Source: Margaritifera margaritifera
Lineage: Eukaryota; Mollusca; Bivalvia; Unionida; Margaritiferidae
Length of the DNA stretch: 64,000 nt
Direction of reading: 5' to 3'
Assembly: GCA_029931535.1 (NCBI GenBank)
Contig: JAQPZY010001664.1
Coordinates: 1,730,501 to 1,794,500, forward strand
A program made the position numbers and the translations under genes. Positions 23,501-33,527 of this stretch are shown here, in pieces; the first letter of the stretch is position 1, and each line of letters starts with the position of its first letter. The notes beneath the pieces are model-generated. The model was given only the letters and a program-made list of their open reading frames with translations, did no database searches and was not told where the DNA came from.

Positions 23501-25891
23501 TGCACGCTAGCTGGCATGGACAGGTAACATCAAATCCTTTCCGAATTTTCTTCTAAAAGCGCACGAAAAATCCCTAGACATGCATCATTATGACTCTTTA
23601 GTATGTATAAATTTATCAAAGACAACTATAGAAATATTCATTCCTTCGCAGATAACACTTAACGCTTTTGACAAATAAAGTAACTGATGCATGCCTAGCC
23701 TATCAATGATATTTACAAAATCTTCAGATGCATTAAGCTACATATATCATCATACTCGGATAAATTTGGTCTTAGATACATACAATATGTTTCTAAAAAA
23801 AGTATTGGGATATTCTTTTCATGTGTTGTTACATAAAAATTAAACATACGCAGTATCTATTGTTATTTCTTTTTTTGAGTGGTATATGCAGATGCACTGA
23901 CTTGTGTGCCATTTTCTTATAATTTGCAGTTTTTTTGGCTACAATTAATTTTTTATCAATAAGGCAAAATAAAAAATTACTGGAAAGGTGGATATTAACA
24001 TAACAATATGTAAAATGAATTATAAACTGGAACATAGACAAATATATTTCATTTAGATCATATCATACATCCATTAAAAAAAAATCTTGCATACTTTTGA
24101 GGATGTTTACATTTAATGCATATTACATGTACCAGGCTAAAATTGACACAATGTTGGTCGAATTCTTACTCTATTATTCATCTCTGTCTTATGCAATAAG
24201 TTAATAACGAAATCTAAAGCTTGTGTCTGTATCTTTTAGATTGAACAGCCTTTTGTAACTCAAACACAAGTAGTTCATCCTTAAACCTGATTATACTCGT
24301 ACTTGGTGTACGTGTGTGTTTTGAAAGAACCTTGAAATCTCTCATCATGCACCTGGAATGATCTGTTACACTCAGTTATCTACTGAATACCTGATTAAAT
24401 ACAGTTGGATGACAATATCTAATTAAAAACATCTTTTTTACCTTGTAGTCTCTCAGATTCGTTGGATCAATTATGGTAGCCAAATATCTACATTCTGGAG
24501 AGTAGCGGATATGTTCCAGCAAAGGATCATCATCTTTGCTCCATTGAGACAGAGTGACTCCGCATTCGTAACAGCACATTCTGTCTCCTTGCCCTGTCCA
24601 GAGAAATAGCACGGTATTTACCACAGAAGACTTTTGTATGTTAAGCAATGCTCGAGTGTAGGAAGTCCAGTTTACTTATAACTAACCGGATCATTTAAAC
24701 TGAGAACATGAATCCAGGTCCTGAAGTCACGAAACTGTCGGAGCACAAATCTGAGCTTGGATTCAATACAACAAAATTAGAAACCATATTTAGAATTTCT
24801 CAATATCACTGAAATTTAGCACACACCTACGGATACAAATAATAATATATGCCCTGAATTTGTTTGTTTCCATTTTCATAGCAAATGAAATTATACAGTA
24901 TTACATTACAATCTCTACAATTTGACCATGAGTATAACTGTTCTGATCAGAAAGTATTGTTACTACAGAGCTAGGTATGGAGATCATTACACTATAAGAT
25001 TATTTTATTATTATTTAACTTATCTAAAGTAAAGTCCTCTATAATTAACTTTAAAATGATTGTAAACAAACGAATAACAAAATAAAAATACTATGCAACT
25101 TAAGCTTAAAATCAAGGATTTTTGCAATGTCCAGGCCAGATTAGTGTCCATCAGGGGCTTATGGGTCACATTACTTTTTGTTATTTAAAATTAGACATTT
25201 CTTTATTGTTTCTTTCTAAGTGTTACAGAGAATGAAGGCAAACCAGAATATCAAAGGAAGTTTAGGTGCAATGCATTAGAGTACTGTTTGTTATATTTTG
25301 GAACGTGACATTCTGCAGCGAAGCCGCACATAAATGATATCGATATGCAAGTCATACCTTACTGTAAAAAGAATTAGCAAAAACTTATATATTTGGTGTG
25401 ATCAATCAAAATATTAATTAAGCATAGTTCAAACCTGTTGTTGAGGACATATTTGTCTGACCAAAATAATACTATGTCAAAAAATAATGTCTTTTACCTT
25501 TATAAAAGAATCCAAGATTGACCAAAGTCTCGTGGTGTGCGAAGAACTGACCATGAACGAACGTTGCCAGTCTCGTAGAGTGCTGCGAGAACTGTGGGTA
25601 TCTAGTTTTCTCCTTAGGTGTGCCGCTTATTTCTTTCTCGCAAGCCAAAGAAGTTCGACCATAATTTGAAACAAGGGGCTTCTCGTAGTAAGATGCCTCA
25701 TCACACACAACAAATGTTTCTATCATGAGAACCTCTTCATGCCCATTGTGTGTTTCTTTGATGAAGATGTCGTCTACGTAAACCGGCAATGTATGACCGC
25801 CACAAAGCGTCCTATTTGTTTTGGGAAGGTAGACTTTGTCTAACCTAGCCTTATCTACGTAGGCACTATACATAAATTCCATTGGAAACAT
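14347..25891 (-). CDS. Inhibitor of apoptosis protein, BIR-BIR-UBA-RING (9-exon gene model)
   Basis: IAP proteins bind caspases and their antagonists through BIR zinc folds and tag targets with ubiquitin through a RING. My model joins exons 25891-25498, 24593-24442, 23223-23163, 18625-18479, 17684-17512, 17016-16926, 16119-16003, 15425-15207 and 14543-14347. All have AG acceptors and GT donors, phases agree (1,0,1,1,0,1,1,1), and the sum is 1551 nt, 516 residues. BIR1 is about 105-175 with zinc ligands C139, C142, H159, C166. BIR2 is about 223-290 with C259, C262, H279, C286. The UBA is about 350-395. The RING is 469-503, C3HC4 type, ending in KTYVS as IAP tails do. The start is the first ATG of exon 1; an extra upstream exon is possible. 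Family certain, exact orthology (BIRC2/3-, XIAP- or BIRC7-like) not decided. Confidence 0.9.
15207..15425 (-). CDS. IAP exon 8: end of UBA and acidic/polar linker
   Basis: Acceptor TTTGTTTGCAG|GA, donor AAGG|GTAGGT. Starts with the last UBA helix ([12 protein letters not shown]) and continues as a low-complexity polar linker of about 55 residues leading to the RING. Confidence 0.85.
16003..16119 (-). CDS. IAP exon 7: first part of the UBA domain
   Basis: Acceptor AATCGTTAG|AA, donor AGAG|GTTAGA. Encodes [18 protein letters not shown] and [10 protein letters not shown], a three-helix UBA start with the FGY in the loop where UBA domains have MGF/Y. UBA domains of IAPs bind ubiquitin chains. 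Confidence 0.88.
16926..17016 (-). CDS. IAP exon 6: BIR-UBA linker
   Basis: Donor C|GTAAGT is a consensus site. Two acceptors 9 nt apart (CTAG at 17018-17017 region and CCCAG ending at 17008) both keep phase 0, so the exon may start at 17016 or 17007, adding or dropping three residues. The encoded stretch includes [17 protein letters not shown]. Confidence 0.8.
17512..17684 (-). CDS. IAP exon 5: second half of BIR2
   Basis: Acceptor AACAAACAG|GG, donor ACAAAA|GTTAGT. Holds [21 protein letters not shown] and the downstream Cys. By comparison with XIAP BIR3 the peptide-groove residues are largely kept: Leu266, Trp269 and Trp282 match, while the groove Glu is Asp273 and the groove Gln is Glu278. 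This suggests it can bind IAP-binding-motif N termini (inference). Confidence 0.92.
18479..18625 (-). CDS. IAP exon 4: first half of BIR2
   Basis: Acceptor ATTCTTCAG|AG, donor ACAG|GTGTGC. Encodes a charged start (SSEDRKK) then [12 protein letters not shown] and AAAGFYYTG, the BIR N-terminal helices. The donor sits after the same Gly as in exon 1. Confidence 0.92.
20286..20550. repeat. Tandem duplication, about 138-bp unit, 2 copies
   Basis: The unit begins ATTATATCGCTTTAATTTCA at 20286 and again at 20424. Both copies share the end CTCTCTCTAAATATG.AAACTT; the second has small differences and a short deletion. Confidence 0.9.
22367..22436. repeat. Perfect 35-bp tandem duplication
   Basis: A unit starting ACCCGGCCTAAATTAGCAAG is repeated head to tail without visible differences, so it is recent. 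Confidence 0.93.
23163..23223 (-). CDS. IAP exon 3: short linker
   Basis: A 61-nt exon with acceptor CTTTTAG|GAA and donor CTGG|GTAAGG, encoding a polar 20-residue linker starting [10 protein letters not shown]. It fits phase 0 on the left and phase 1 on the right. It has no homology signal of its own, so it rests on splice sites, frame and position. Confidence 0.7.
24442..24593 (-). CDS. IAP exon 2: second half of BIR1
   Basis: Acceptor TTTCTCTGGACAG|GG, donor AAG|GTAAAA. Carries C-x2-C-x16-H-x6-C (CYEC, then H and C of EHIRYSPEC), the BIR zinc site, with the family SQWSKDDDP stretch. The exon ends in phase 0 after DYK. Confidence 0.92.
25498..25891 (-). CDS. IAP exon 1: N-terminal extension and first half of BIR1
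   Basis: Residues 1-131. The first 95 residues match nothing I recognise. The BIR begins near residue 105 with RLATF (the invariant Arg and hydrophobic pair) and ends LGFFYKG at the donor AAAG|GTAAAA, phase 1. An in-frame TGA lies about 55 nt upstream of the chosen ATG, with possible AG acceptors between, so either this is the first coding exon or its 5' edge is a splice site. Two further ATGs follow at codons 4 and 7. Confidence 0.8.
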
Positions 25892-25992
25892 GAAAATATC
25901 TTGAAGCGACCTTTTTGTTAGTTTGAAAAATCAAGCATAAAAATGAAAATCTCAAATTTCGATATAAGTAGCTTCCTGTTGGGTTGCCACTA

Positions 25993-26424
25993 TACTAATT
26001 CACCCAAATACAAGTACTTTTGTCTCTGTACTAATCCACCCACATACAAGTACTTTTGTCTCTGTACTAATTCACCCAAATACAAGTACTTTTGTCTCTG
26101 TACTAATCTACCCACATACAAGTACTTTTGTCTCTTTACTAATCCACCCACATACAAGTACTTTTGTCTCTGTACTAATCCACCCACATACAAGTACTTT
26201 TGTCTCTGTACTAATCCACCCACATACAAGTACTTTTGTCTCTGTACTAATCCACCCACATACAAGTACTTTTGTCTCTGTACTAATCCACCCACATACA
26301 AGTACTTTTGTCTCTGTACTAATCCACGAAAATACAAGTACTTTTGTCTCTCTACTAATCTACCCACATACAAGCACTTTTGTCTCTGTACTAATCCACC
26401 CACATACAAGTACTTTTGTCTCTT
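25993..26424. repeat. 36-bp minisatellite, 12 copies, just upstream of the IAP
   Basis: Twelve copies of a unit like TACTAATCCACCCACATACA plus AGTACTTTTGTCTCTG. Because 36 is a multiple of three and the unit has no stop in the frames concerned, both strands stay open (repeats of NPPTYKYFCLCT on plus, GGLVQRQKYLYV on minus). I regard these as artefacts, not genes. Copies differ at a few positions (TCACCCAAA, TCTACCCAC, TCCACGAAA variants). The array ends about 100 bp from the provisional IAP start codon. Confidence 0.95.
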
Positions 26425-27776
26425 ATAAACGCTATATTTATATAATTTGTATTGAGCTTCGAGATGTCACATGAGAATGCCTGTGCCGATTTGTTTGATA
26501 AATGTGGGCAACAGGTCTAAATCTAACATGTGATAAATCTACTACTCTCTCTCAATACTGATATTATTATTTCTTACTGTATTTAATATTGATATAAAAA
26601 ATAATCGTTCATCCTGGCCTGAAATAGTGCGCAAATCGGCTCAAACCATTAACACATTTAACATTGATAAACAATGATGCTGAATAATTGAATCCCGAAA
26701 CTTTATATTGCATGAAGTAGTCCTCCTTCTTGAACAGCATGAGGAGGATGCACTTATGCCGGTTCATCGAACTGAATACCGCTAACGTAATTAAAGTGTA
26801 TATTCCAATACTGCTTAAATTCAAACACAGACAACAGCTGGAAAAGTGATGATGATAAAACTGCAAACTTTGGAAGTAATCTGAAAAAAGGAAACATTAG
26901 AATTAGACATTAACTTTTCAGACCAAACTCTATGATACAAATGCATTTTCTTAAAGGTGAAAAGTTGCTTATAAATCAACAAAATCTGTCTTTAGCCATC
27001 TACTGTGATAGCTATATACACCTCAAGTTTAGGAAACGGCAGCACACTGCAAAATAAAAGAAGAAAACATATAAAACTGTAAACTCTGTGCCATAAAACA
27101 TCCCCTTTTTTCAAATGTCTTTTTGAGACTTTCAAAGTAAATCATAATGCATTTATTCATTAATTCTATGATGTGCATCTTGTTTTTAGTTTTCACTCAT
27201 ACTGATCTACGTGAAACGCCTCGTTATCTTGAAATCTTGTGAATATAGACCGAGCCATTACAAATAAGAAATACTCATAAAAGTGGATCACAATTACTAG
27301 ATCAAACTATACCTAGTATACATGTATCTGAAGATTTTGAGAGAGAGAGAGAGAGAACTACAAAGAGAAAAATTGTATACGCATATATTACATATAGTAT
27401 TTTCATATTCTAACATTTCCACTTTTATGGTTATTGTTATCCATCCTTCCACCCGTGTATGCAAAGGTACCTACATGCATAAATCTATATATATATGCAC
27501 ACGTAAATACACACATTCATACAAATATCCATACACATATACCTACAAACATAGATACATATCAGCATATACATAAATACAAACATATACGTACTTATAT
27601 ATACATAGGCATTTATAGACATATGAACTTATAAGTTTATACAGTGTAACCTCAACTGAGATCCATATTCCCAATTTATTTCTGAGCATGCCCTACACAC
27701 TTTCTGCACAAATGTCCACGACTCATTCTTCTCTCTATCCTCAAAGCTAAAAATAATTATATTATTTTTCCTCGTG
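26425..27776. other. No gene recognised; possible 5' flank of the IAP
   Basis: Contains an AG run at about 27338-27355 and loose ACATA/CATA repeats at about 27475-27620. The minus-strand open frame 26609-26866 has no motif. A 5' untranslated exon or promoter of the IAP could lie here but I see no sign that proves it. Confidence 0.4.
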
Positions 27777-28401
27777 TGTATTGTCTTACGGGGACAAATT
27801 CAATAAAGACAGCTTGTGTTCAATATGCTTAATCAGTCCGCTTCTGGAATCAGGACACAATTAATACTTCCGGTTCAGTACGAATGTAGTCCGAGTCTAT
27901 TTTTAGATCCTTTTTTCCTCTCTCATTTTGGTGGTGATGTATGCATTAGATTTAGTCATTCTTAGTATTCATTTAAAGGAAATTGGTTATTGTTTAGAAT
28001 ATGAGCATTATAGTGTGGTTGTCTGTGTGTATTTTGGCGACAGTGCACAGTGAGTAATGAGGCATTGGTGCTGATCCGGAAGTGAAATCTGTGACTCATT
28101 GCACGTTGCTTTGTTTACAGTCCAGCCATTCACAAGAATGCCGGTTAACCCTTGACAAGAACTTTAGCGTGAGTTCATCTTTGAAGATACTTTACAGCAA
28201 CATATGATTTATTAGGATTTGGACACAGTGGAAAGTTCAGTACTGACAAACAAATGTAGAGACTATATAGGAAAATTAATTGTGATCTGATTCCTTCTAG
28301 CACATGTTCTACCTATTCTCTTTTTATAAGAGAAGAGTAGCAAATTCATTAGAACCGTGAACTGGACTAATACGTGTACATACGCAATACGTTACAATAC
28401 A
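27777..28401 (-). repeat. 3' LTR (625 bp) of the old Ty3 element
   Basis: On the plus strand it runs from TGTATTGT to ACAATACA, perfect 8-bp terminal inverted repeats. In element orientation (minus) it is preceded by a purine run AAGAGGGGAGA (28402-28413), a polypurine tract. It follows the decayed integrase of 28850-29660, in the right place for a 3' LTR. No matching 5' LTR was seen near 40000. Confidence 0.7.
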
Positions 28402-31400
28402 TCTCCCCTCTTAAAATAGATTTTCTTCATTGAAGTTGCTTACACACAAAATTAATATGTCTTTTGTCATACTTTGAGCACTGTTCTTAAAAAGAGTAAA
28501 TAAATAACTGCACATAAAATAGTACTAGAAGTTTTAGCTGTAAAGCATCTAATATCAATAATGAAATAATATAATTATCTTTTAAAAATGTAACAGTCAG
28601 CTTGACTATGTATCACAAACAAAATGATTTTTAAAAAATACATTTTTGAAAGTTCTGTCTGTCGTAAATCAACTTTACCTACTCTAATTTAATTCTGGAT
28701 CACTGTCTTAAGAATTAACATGCATGCACATTTTAAATTGTGTAGTCTTTCAAATACAAAGGTTTCTTGACACGTCTCCCTCTAGATGTCTGATAGTTTT
28801 CTAGAGATCGACCATTATCCAACGGTTGTTGTCCTCATAACTTTGATTCTGGTGCTTGTGTTCCAGTCCAACTCTGAAATGTACACTATGCACCACTATT
28901 AGTGTTTTCAGTTTCTTGTGGCACATGAATTTCTGTTTGTGTTTTGCATCTTTCAGACGGTAACAGTCTATTTGATGTACGCGATTCCGCCGGTGTTACG
29001 TGTATGTCCTGAATATCAGGATCTATAAAATTTTGATTTGTAGCTCGCTGACGCTTTCTGTTCGTGCGATACACACCACCATCTTCTGTACGAATCTTGT
29101 AGGAGCAAATGTCAGCTTTTCCTTCTGCATATGCCGTGCGTCATGTTCAATGTTTGTCACTGGGCTTAACCCTAACAACGTCTCCAGAGCGTAATGGTCT
29201 TAGTTCTTTTGCACTCCTATTATAGTATTTTTCTTGTTTCTTTTTGTTTACCAACAACTTAGATCTGGTACCGTCCTGCAACTGTGACCTTGACATTAAG
29301 AGTCTTTTGACACTGACAGTGAAGTTCTTGTACATTTATTGAACATGCGTTGTGCAGGTGACTAATGCAATCCTTCTGTTGGTGTATTCCAGAAATCTAG
29401 TAGCGTGAGGTTAGGATCTGATCTAGTTTATACTGCTTTACAAATTAGTCTCTTCACTGTTTTCACCGCATTCTCCACTCTTCCATCTAATTGAGGGTAT
29501 CCTGGTGAGCTAGTTAGATGCTTGAACTCGTACGTATGTGCAATTTCTGCAAAATCTTTTTCTGAGAACGGCGGTCCATTGTCATATATGAGTTCATTAG
29601 GTATTCCATACCTGTCCATGTGAGCTTGCGCTTTTAAGATCACTTCTTTGGCTGTCTTATTATAAAGTCAGTCAAATTAAAAAAGAAATTAATAATAGTC
29701 CACTGTGACCAGATATACTTTGTTGTAAAATCACATGGTCTGTACCTATATTCTCATAATGTCTTGAGTGTCTCCTTCTGCTGCTGAGAAGAATTTGTAT
29801 TGTATGTTTCACACTTTGCAATGAAGTTTTCTATTTCACGATTTTTGTTTGGTAATAAACAGCTTCTCTCGCCCTTCTTAAAAGGCCTTGTATTCCTATG
29901 TGACTGAAGTGTAGTTTTTCCATTATCGAACCTTTCAGTGTACGTGGGGTCACTACACGGTCACTTTGGATAATGAAGCCATTCTGTAATGTCAGTTCCT
30001 CTAGGAGGAAAATGCAGTAATGTATTTCTTGTGGAAGTGTCTTTTTTCTTCTGAATGACTTTATGCAACAGTCTTAACTGAAACATCTATTTTAGTTTCT
30101 CCCTGAATCTTAGTGATGCGTTCCTTAGAAACTGATAGATATTCAACCATATTCACTGTTTCCACTGCTTTCTCCATGAATGATTGAGTATCAGTCTCAA
30201 CTTCTCTATATCTATCCCAAACTTTCTTGGTGTAGGGCAAATATGCACGACTCAATGTATCAGCCATGTACATCTGTGTACCTCGCTTGTAGACTGCACT
30301 GAGGTCAAATATCTGGAGCTTGAAGAGAGTTCTATGCAGGCTCTTTTGTCCGCTAACTAAAGTTTTCTTGCAGATACTTTCAAGTGGTTTGTGGTCACTT
30401 TATATGACTACTCGTCTCCTGTATACATACTTATCGAACATTTCCAGTCCAAAGACTTGCTACTTGCCCTTTCTCGATTTGTGCATAATTTACCTCAGTT
30501 CCCGTGAGTGCGCGTGAAGCAGAAACAACTGGGTGCCCCTCTTGCAGCGAACAAGCCCCTGCCCCTGTTTCAGATGCATCACATTGAAAACTAGTGTCTT
30601 TCTCATGGTCAAAGTACTTTAGCACTGGGGCTGATGTCAATATCTCTCTAATTCCTTGGAGACATTTGTCACGAATTTGATCGAAATAAAACTTAGAATC
30701 CTTTTTGATCACCTGTCTCAGTGGCTCTGTCTCTTTAGATAGCCGTGAAACAAACTTCGACACGAAGTTCACCATTCTATCATTCGCTGGACTGCCGGCT
30801 TAACTGTTAGTGTAAGCATTTCTCTGATTGCTTCTACCTTAGCACTGTCAACTTTCAACCTTTCTGCAGAGATCACCTGTCCCATGAATGTGACTTCTGT
30901 CTGCCCAGTTTCATCTTATCTTGTTCAATTTCAAGTTCTTTTTGCGACATCTCTCAAAAAGTTATAAGAGCTTTCTGTCATGATCCTATGTGGCTTTAGT
31001 GTCATCTTGAACACTTCCCCAAACTGGAATATCATCATGAATCGCTTTCACGGCTTGGGTCCCTTCCAAAGCTTCATCAATTCACCTCCGATATTCTTCT
31101 GGCACTGGTGCTATACCAAATGGCATTTTTGTCCATCTGTATCGTCGCCATGGCGTTCCAAATGTGGTGAGTTTGCAAGATTCCTCATCTAATTTAACAT
31201 GTTAAAACCCGTTTTTGTACCCACAATGTATATTTCACATTCTCAGCAACATAGATAGTCGTGGTATTAAAACAAAGAAAGAAATAGGTGATGCCTTTCC
31301 ATTGCAGATGACAGAGGGGTGGGGTGGGCTGGGGCTGTGAATGTCGGCATGGTTGATATTTCGCCGTGACTTTAAAATCATAGTCTAGAGCTCACCCACG

Positions 31401-32347
31401 AAAACAAAGAAAACTGGAACCCCACGAATTTTAAGTGTTTCAAAGTATGAGGTTTTATGTTGTCTCTACCGCCATGATATGGTGCTTATTTACAGTAATA
31501 AGTTTAATTTTCTGCACTGGTTTGGCTCCAAGTAAGGGTCTTGCCTTTCTTAGAGCAATGACAAACTTTAAAGTGTACACCTTCTTTCTCTTTGGATTTG
31601 TAATGTGTAATTTTCTTTTACCCAAGGCTCTTCTTTTACTGTAATTATACTTAACAAGTGTCACCTGGTTTGTATCCAGGTGCTTCAATTTGTCGGCAAG
31701 ACATACTGTCTTATAATAGTTTCAGAGATCGTATTAACTTCTGAGCCAAAATCTAACTGGAAATTGTTTCCGACTCTCACCTAAAGTAATTTTAGCAAAC
31801 AATTTCTTTGGATATGATACTACACATTCACTTCTTTGACTGTCAAAACAAATTCATCACTATCACTGTCAAAACATGAATCCTCATTTTTAACTTTTAC
31901 CCCCTTCTTTCCGCTTATATTTCTTTTTGTGTGCTTTCCTCCTTTGAGTTTTCGGTTTGCATTTTACTGCAAAATGGTTCTTTAACCCACAATATGCACA
32001 GATATTTCCAACGGTCAGGCAAGTCTCCTTCGTCGCTTCATGTTACGTTCCCACAGTTGTCACACTTTCTCTGCATTTGACTGCTTTTTAAATTTTTCAC
32101 TCTTCCTTTGAGCTACTACTGACACCTCCTTCTGATTTATAGCTTTTTCATTTGTTCTTGTGGTTTTTCGTTTGCTTGACAAATATCTATGCAAGTTTGC
32201 AAATTTAACTACTTGTCTCGCAACAGTGTTCTCCTGGTGCTGTTGTCTCTTATAACAATGACCATTCTATATCTCAACAGACTGTCCTCTAACTCACCAT
32301 AGTTACATGTCGTCGCTAGTTGCCTCAGCGCCGAGACGTATGCAACA
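28402..32347 (-). pseudogene. Old Ty3/gypsy element: gag end, protease, RT, RNase H, integrase (degenerate)
   Basis: Read right to left on the minus strand the order is standard Ty3. Near 32300 is a gag block (ALRQLATTCNYGELEDSL). At about 31957-31998 is a zinc knuckle CAYCGLKNHFAVKC. At about 31740 is a protease site with DFGSEVN. The RT and RNase H region is 30431-31200, with FVSKFVSRLSKETEPLRQ and QCDASETGAG. At 30061-30273 is the ADTLSRAYLP block after RNase H. Integrase is 29147-29660 with YGIPNELIYDNGPPFSE and SSPGYPQLDGRVENAVKT. Stops and frame changes occur throughout. The gag is interrupted at 32347 by the young element. Confidence 0.88.
32343..32347. repeat. Target-site duplication, left copy (CAACA)
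   Basis: CAACA directly abuts the left LTR; the same 5 bases follow the right LTR at 39217-39221. Confidence 0.92.
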
Positions 32348-33381
32348 TGTGACGTTTGTCTTGGTTGGGGTGGGGTTCTTCCAATATATTTTAATTAAAT
32401 TATGAGGAATTCCACCCTGGCTCGTGGGTTAGAAGTTAAATTAGTGACGTGATAGGTTTACAGCTCTGAGACCCCAGTCAGCAATGCCGACGGTTAAATT
32501 ATAGAGAACACGAAGATGAAATTCAGTTAATAACAATTTAATAAATTTGATAATTTAAACGATAACTCTCAATCACTCGTCTTTCCCTCGACCAAGTGAC
32601 AACCTAATTCATCACGTGATTTACAGTGTGAGTTCGATTTTCCCCCTGTCCTTGTGTCTACTCATCTAGTTCTTTCCGCTAATTCCTTCCTTCCTTCTTT
32701 CTCCTCCTTCGACTCCTTGTCCCTCTTGACTATCTCCTCCAATTTCGCTCCCACTTCCTCTTCCTTCCTTCTCTTCCAATTTCCTCTTAGACTTCCACGT
32801 CTCCTGACTTCTCTCCTATTTCTCCTTTCTCCGTCTCTCTATCTGAGACTATGGGACCAACTGTACTGATCTGTCCCTCAAAGCTTCCTTATAGAAGCTG
32901 TCTATCTTAGAATTTTCTGCCTTAAGATTTCCCACCAATTACGAATGGCTGATCGGAGTTCCGCTGTCTTACTCTGGCACTCTCTCTCTAGAAAATTACA
33001 GCGAACTAACTCTTTGCTGAGAGGCGCGGGGATCTCATTCCCGCCAAAGTCGGGTCCCACCCCTATCTCAATACTGATGGGGTGGCGCTGTAACCCTGTC
33101 CAATCGCCTAAGCGGTCAATTCAACCCGGCTGTCTGTCTGCGGGGAAGAAAGTTAAGACACTCCCACGTCTTCGGGACAACTTCCTTTGATCTGGACAAA
33201 GGGTTTCCACACCTAGGTGATAATTGTCTCTCTGTCGGCCTAGCAGGTCCCAAGTCTGGCTATCCACGGCATACTTACGTAAGGGATTAGTGCACCTGCG
33301 GCAATGTTAAACATCAAACAATGGCTTGTCAGAATTACCTTGATTACACATGTTCAACCAGGGTCGGGGTAAAACGTGACA
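32348..33381 (-). repeat. 3' LTR of the Gmr1-like element
   Basis: 1034 bp, same ends as the other copy. The six differences are at 33073, 33092, 33266, 33307, 33338 and 33350; none were seen in 32348-33072. Confidence 0.95.
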
Positions 33382-33394
33382 CCCCCCCCCCCCC
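33382..33394 (-). promoter_or_regulatory. Polypurine tract of the Gmr1-like element
   Basis: Thirteen consecutive G residues on the minus strand directly before the 3' LTR, the primer for plus-strand synthesis. Pure poly-G of this length is unusual and may be length-variable or an assembly-sensitive spot. Confidence 0.85.
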
Positions 33395-33527
33395 ACGCTA
33401 GAGAATAAAATCGGGATTTTATTCCCTCAAAATTACTTCAAATGCAAAGGCATCACTACACGAAATAAGAACAAAACATCGCGACACTACACACGGAGTA
33501 AGAACATGAATATATACACTGAGGTAT

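Noticed and set aside
25993..26424. CRISPR array
   Set aside because: The 36-bp units are head to tail with no unique spacers, in an animal genome.
25943..26428. 161-residue open frame with 12-residue Cys-containing repeats, and its 139-residue mirror on the minus strand
   Set aside because: Both come from a 36-bp minisatellite whose unit is a multiple of three without stops. There is no start context, splice link or non-repeat domain.
32654..33190. Small plus-strand open frames present identically in both LTRs (32654-32869 and 38489-38704, and others)
   Set aside because: Duplicated only because the LTR is duplicated; CT-rich low-complexity translation, antisense to the element.
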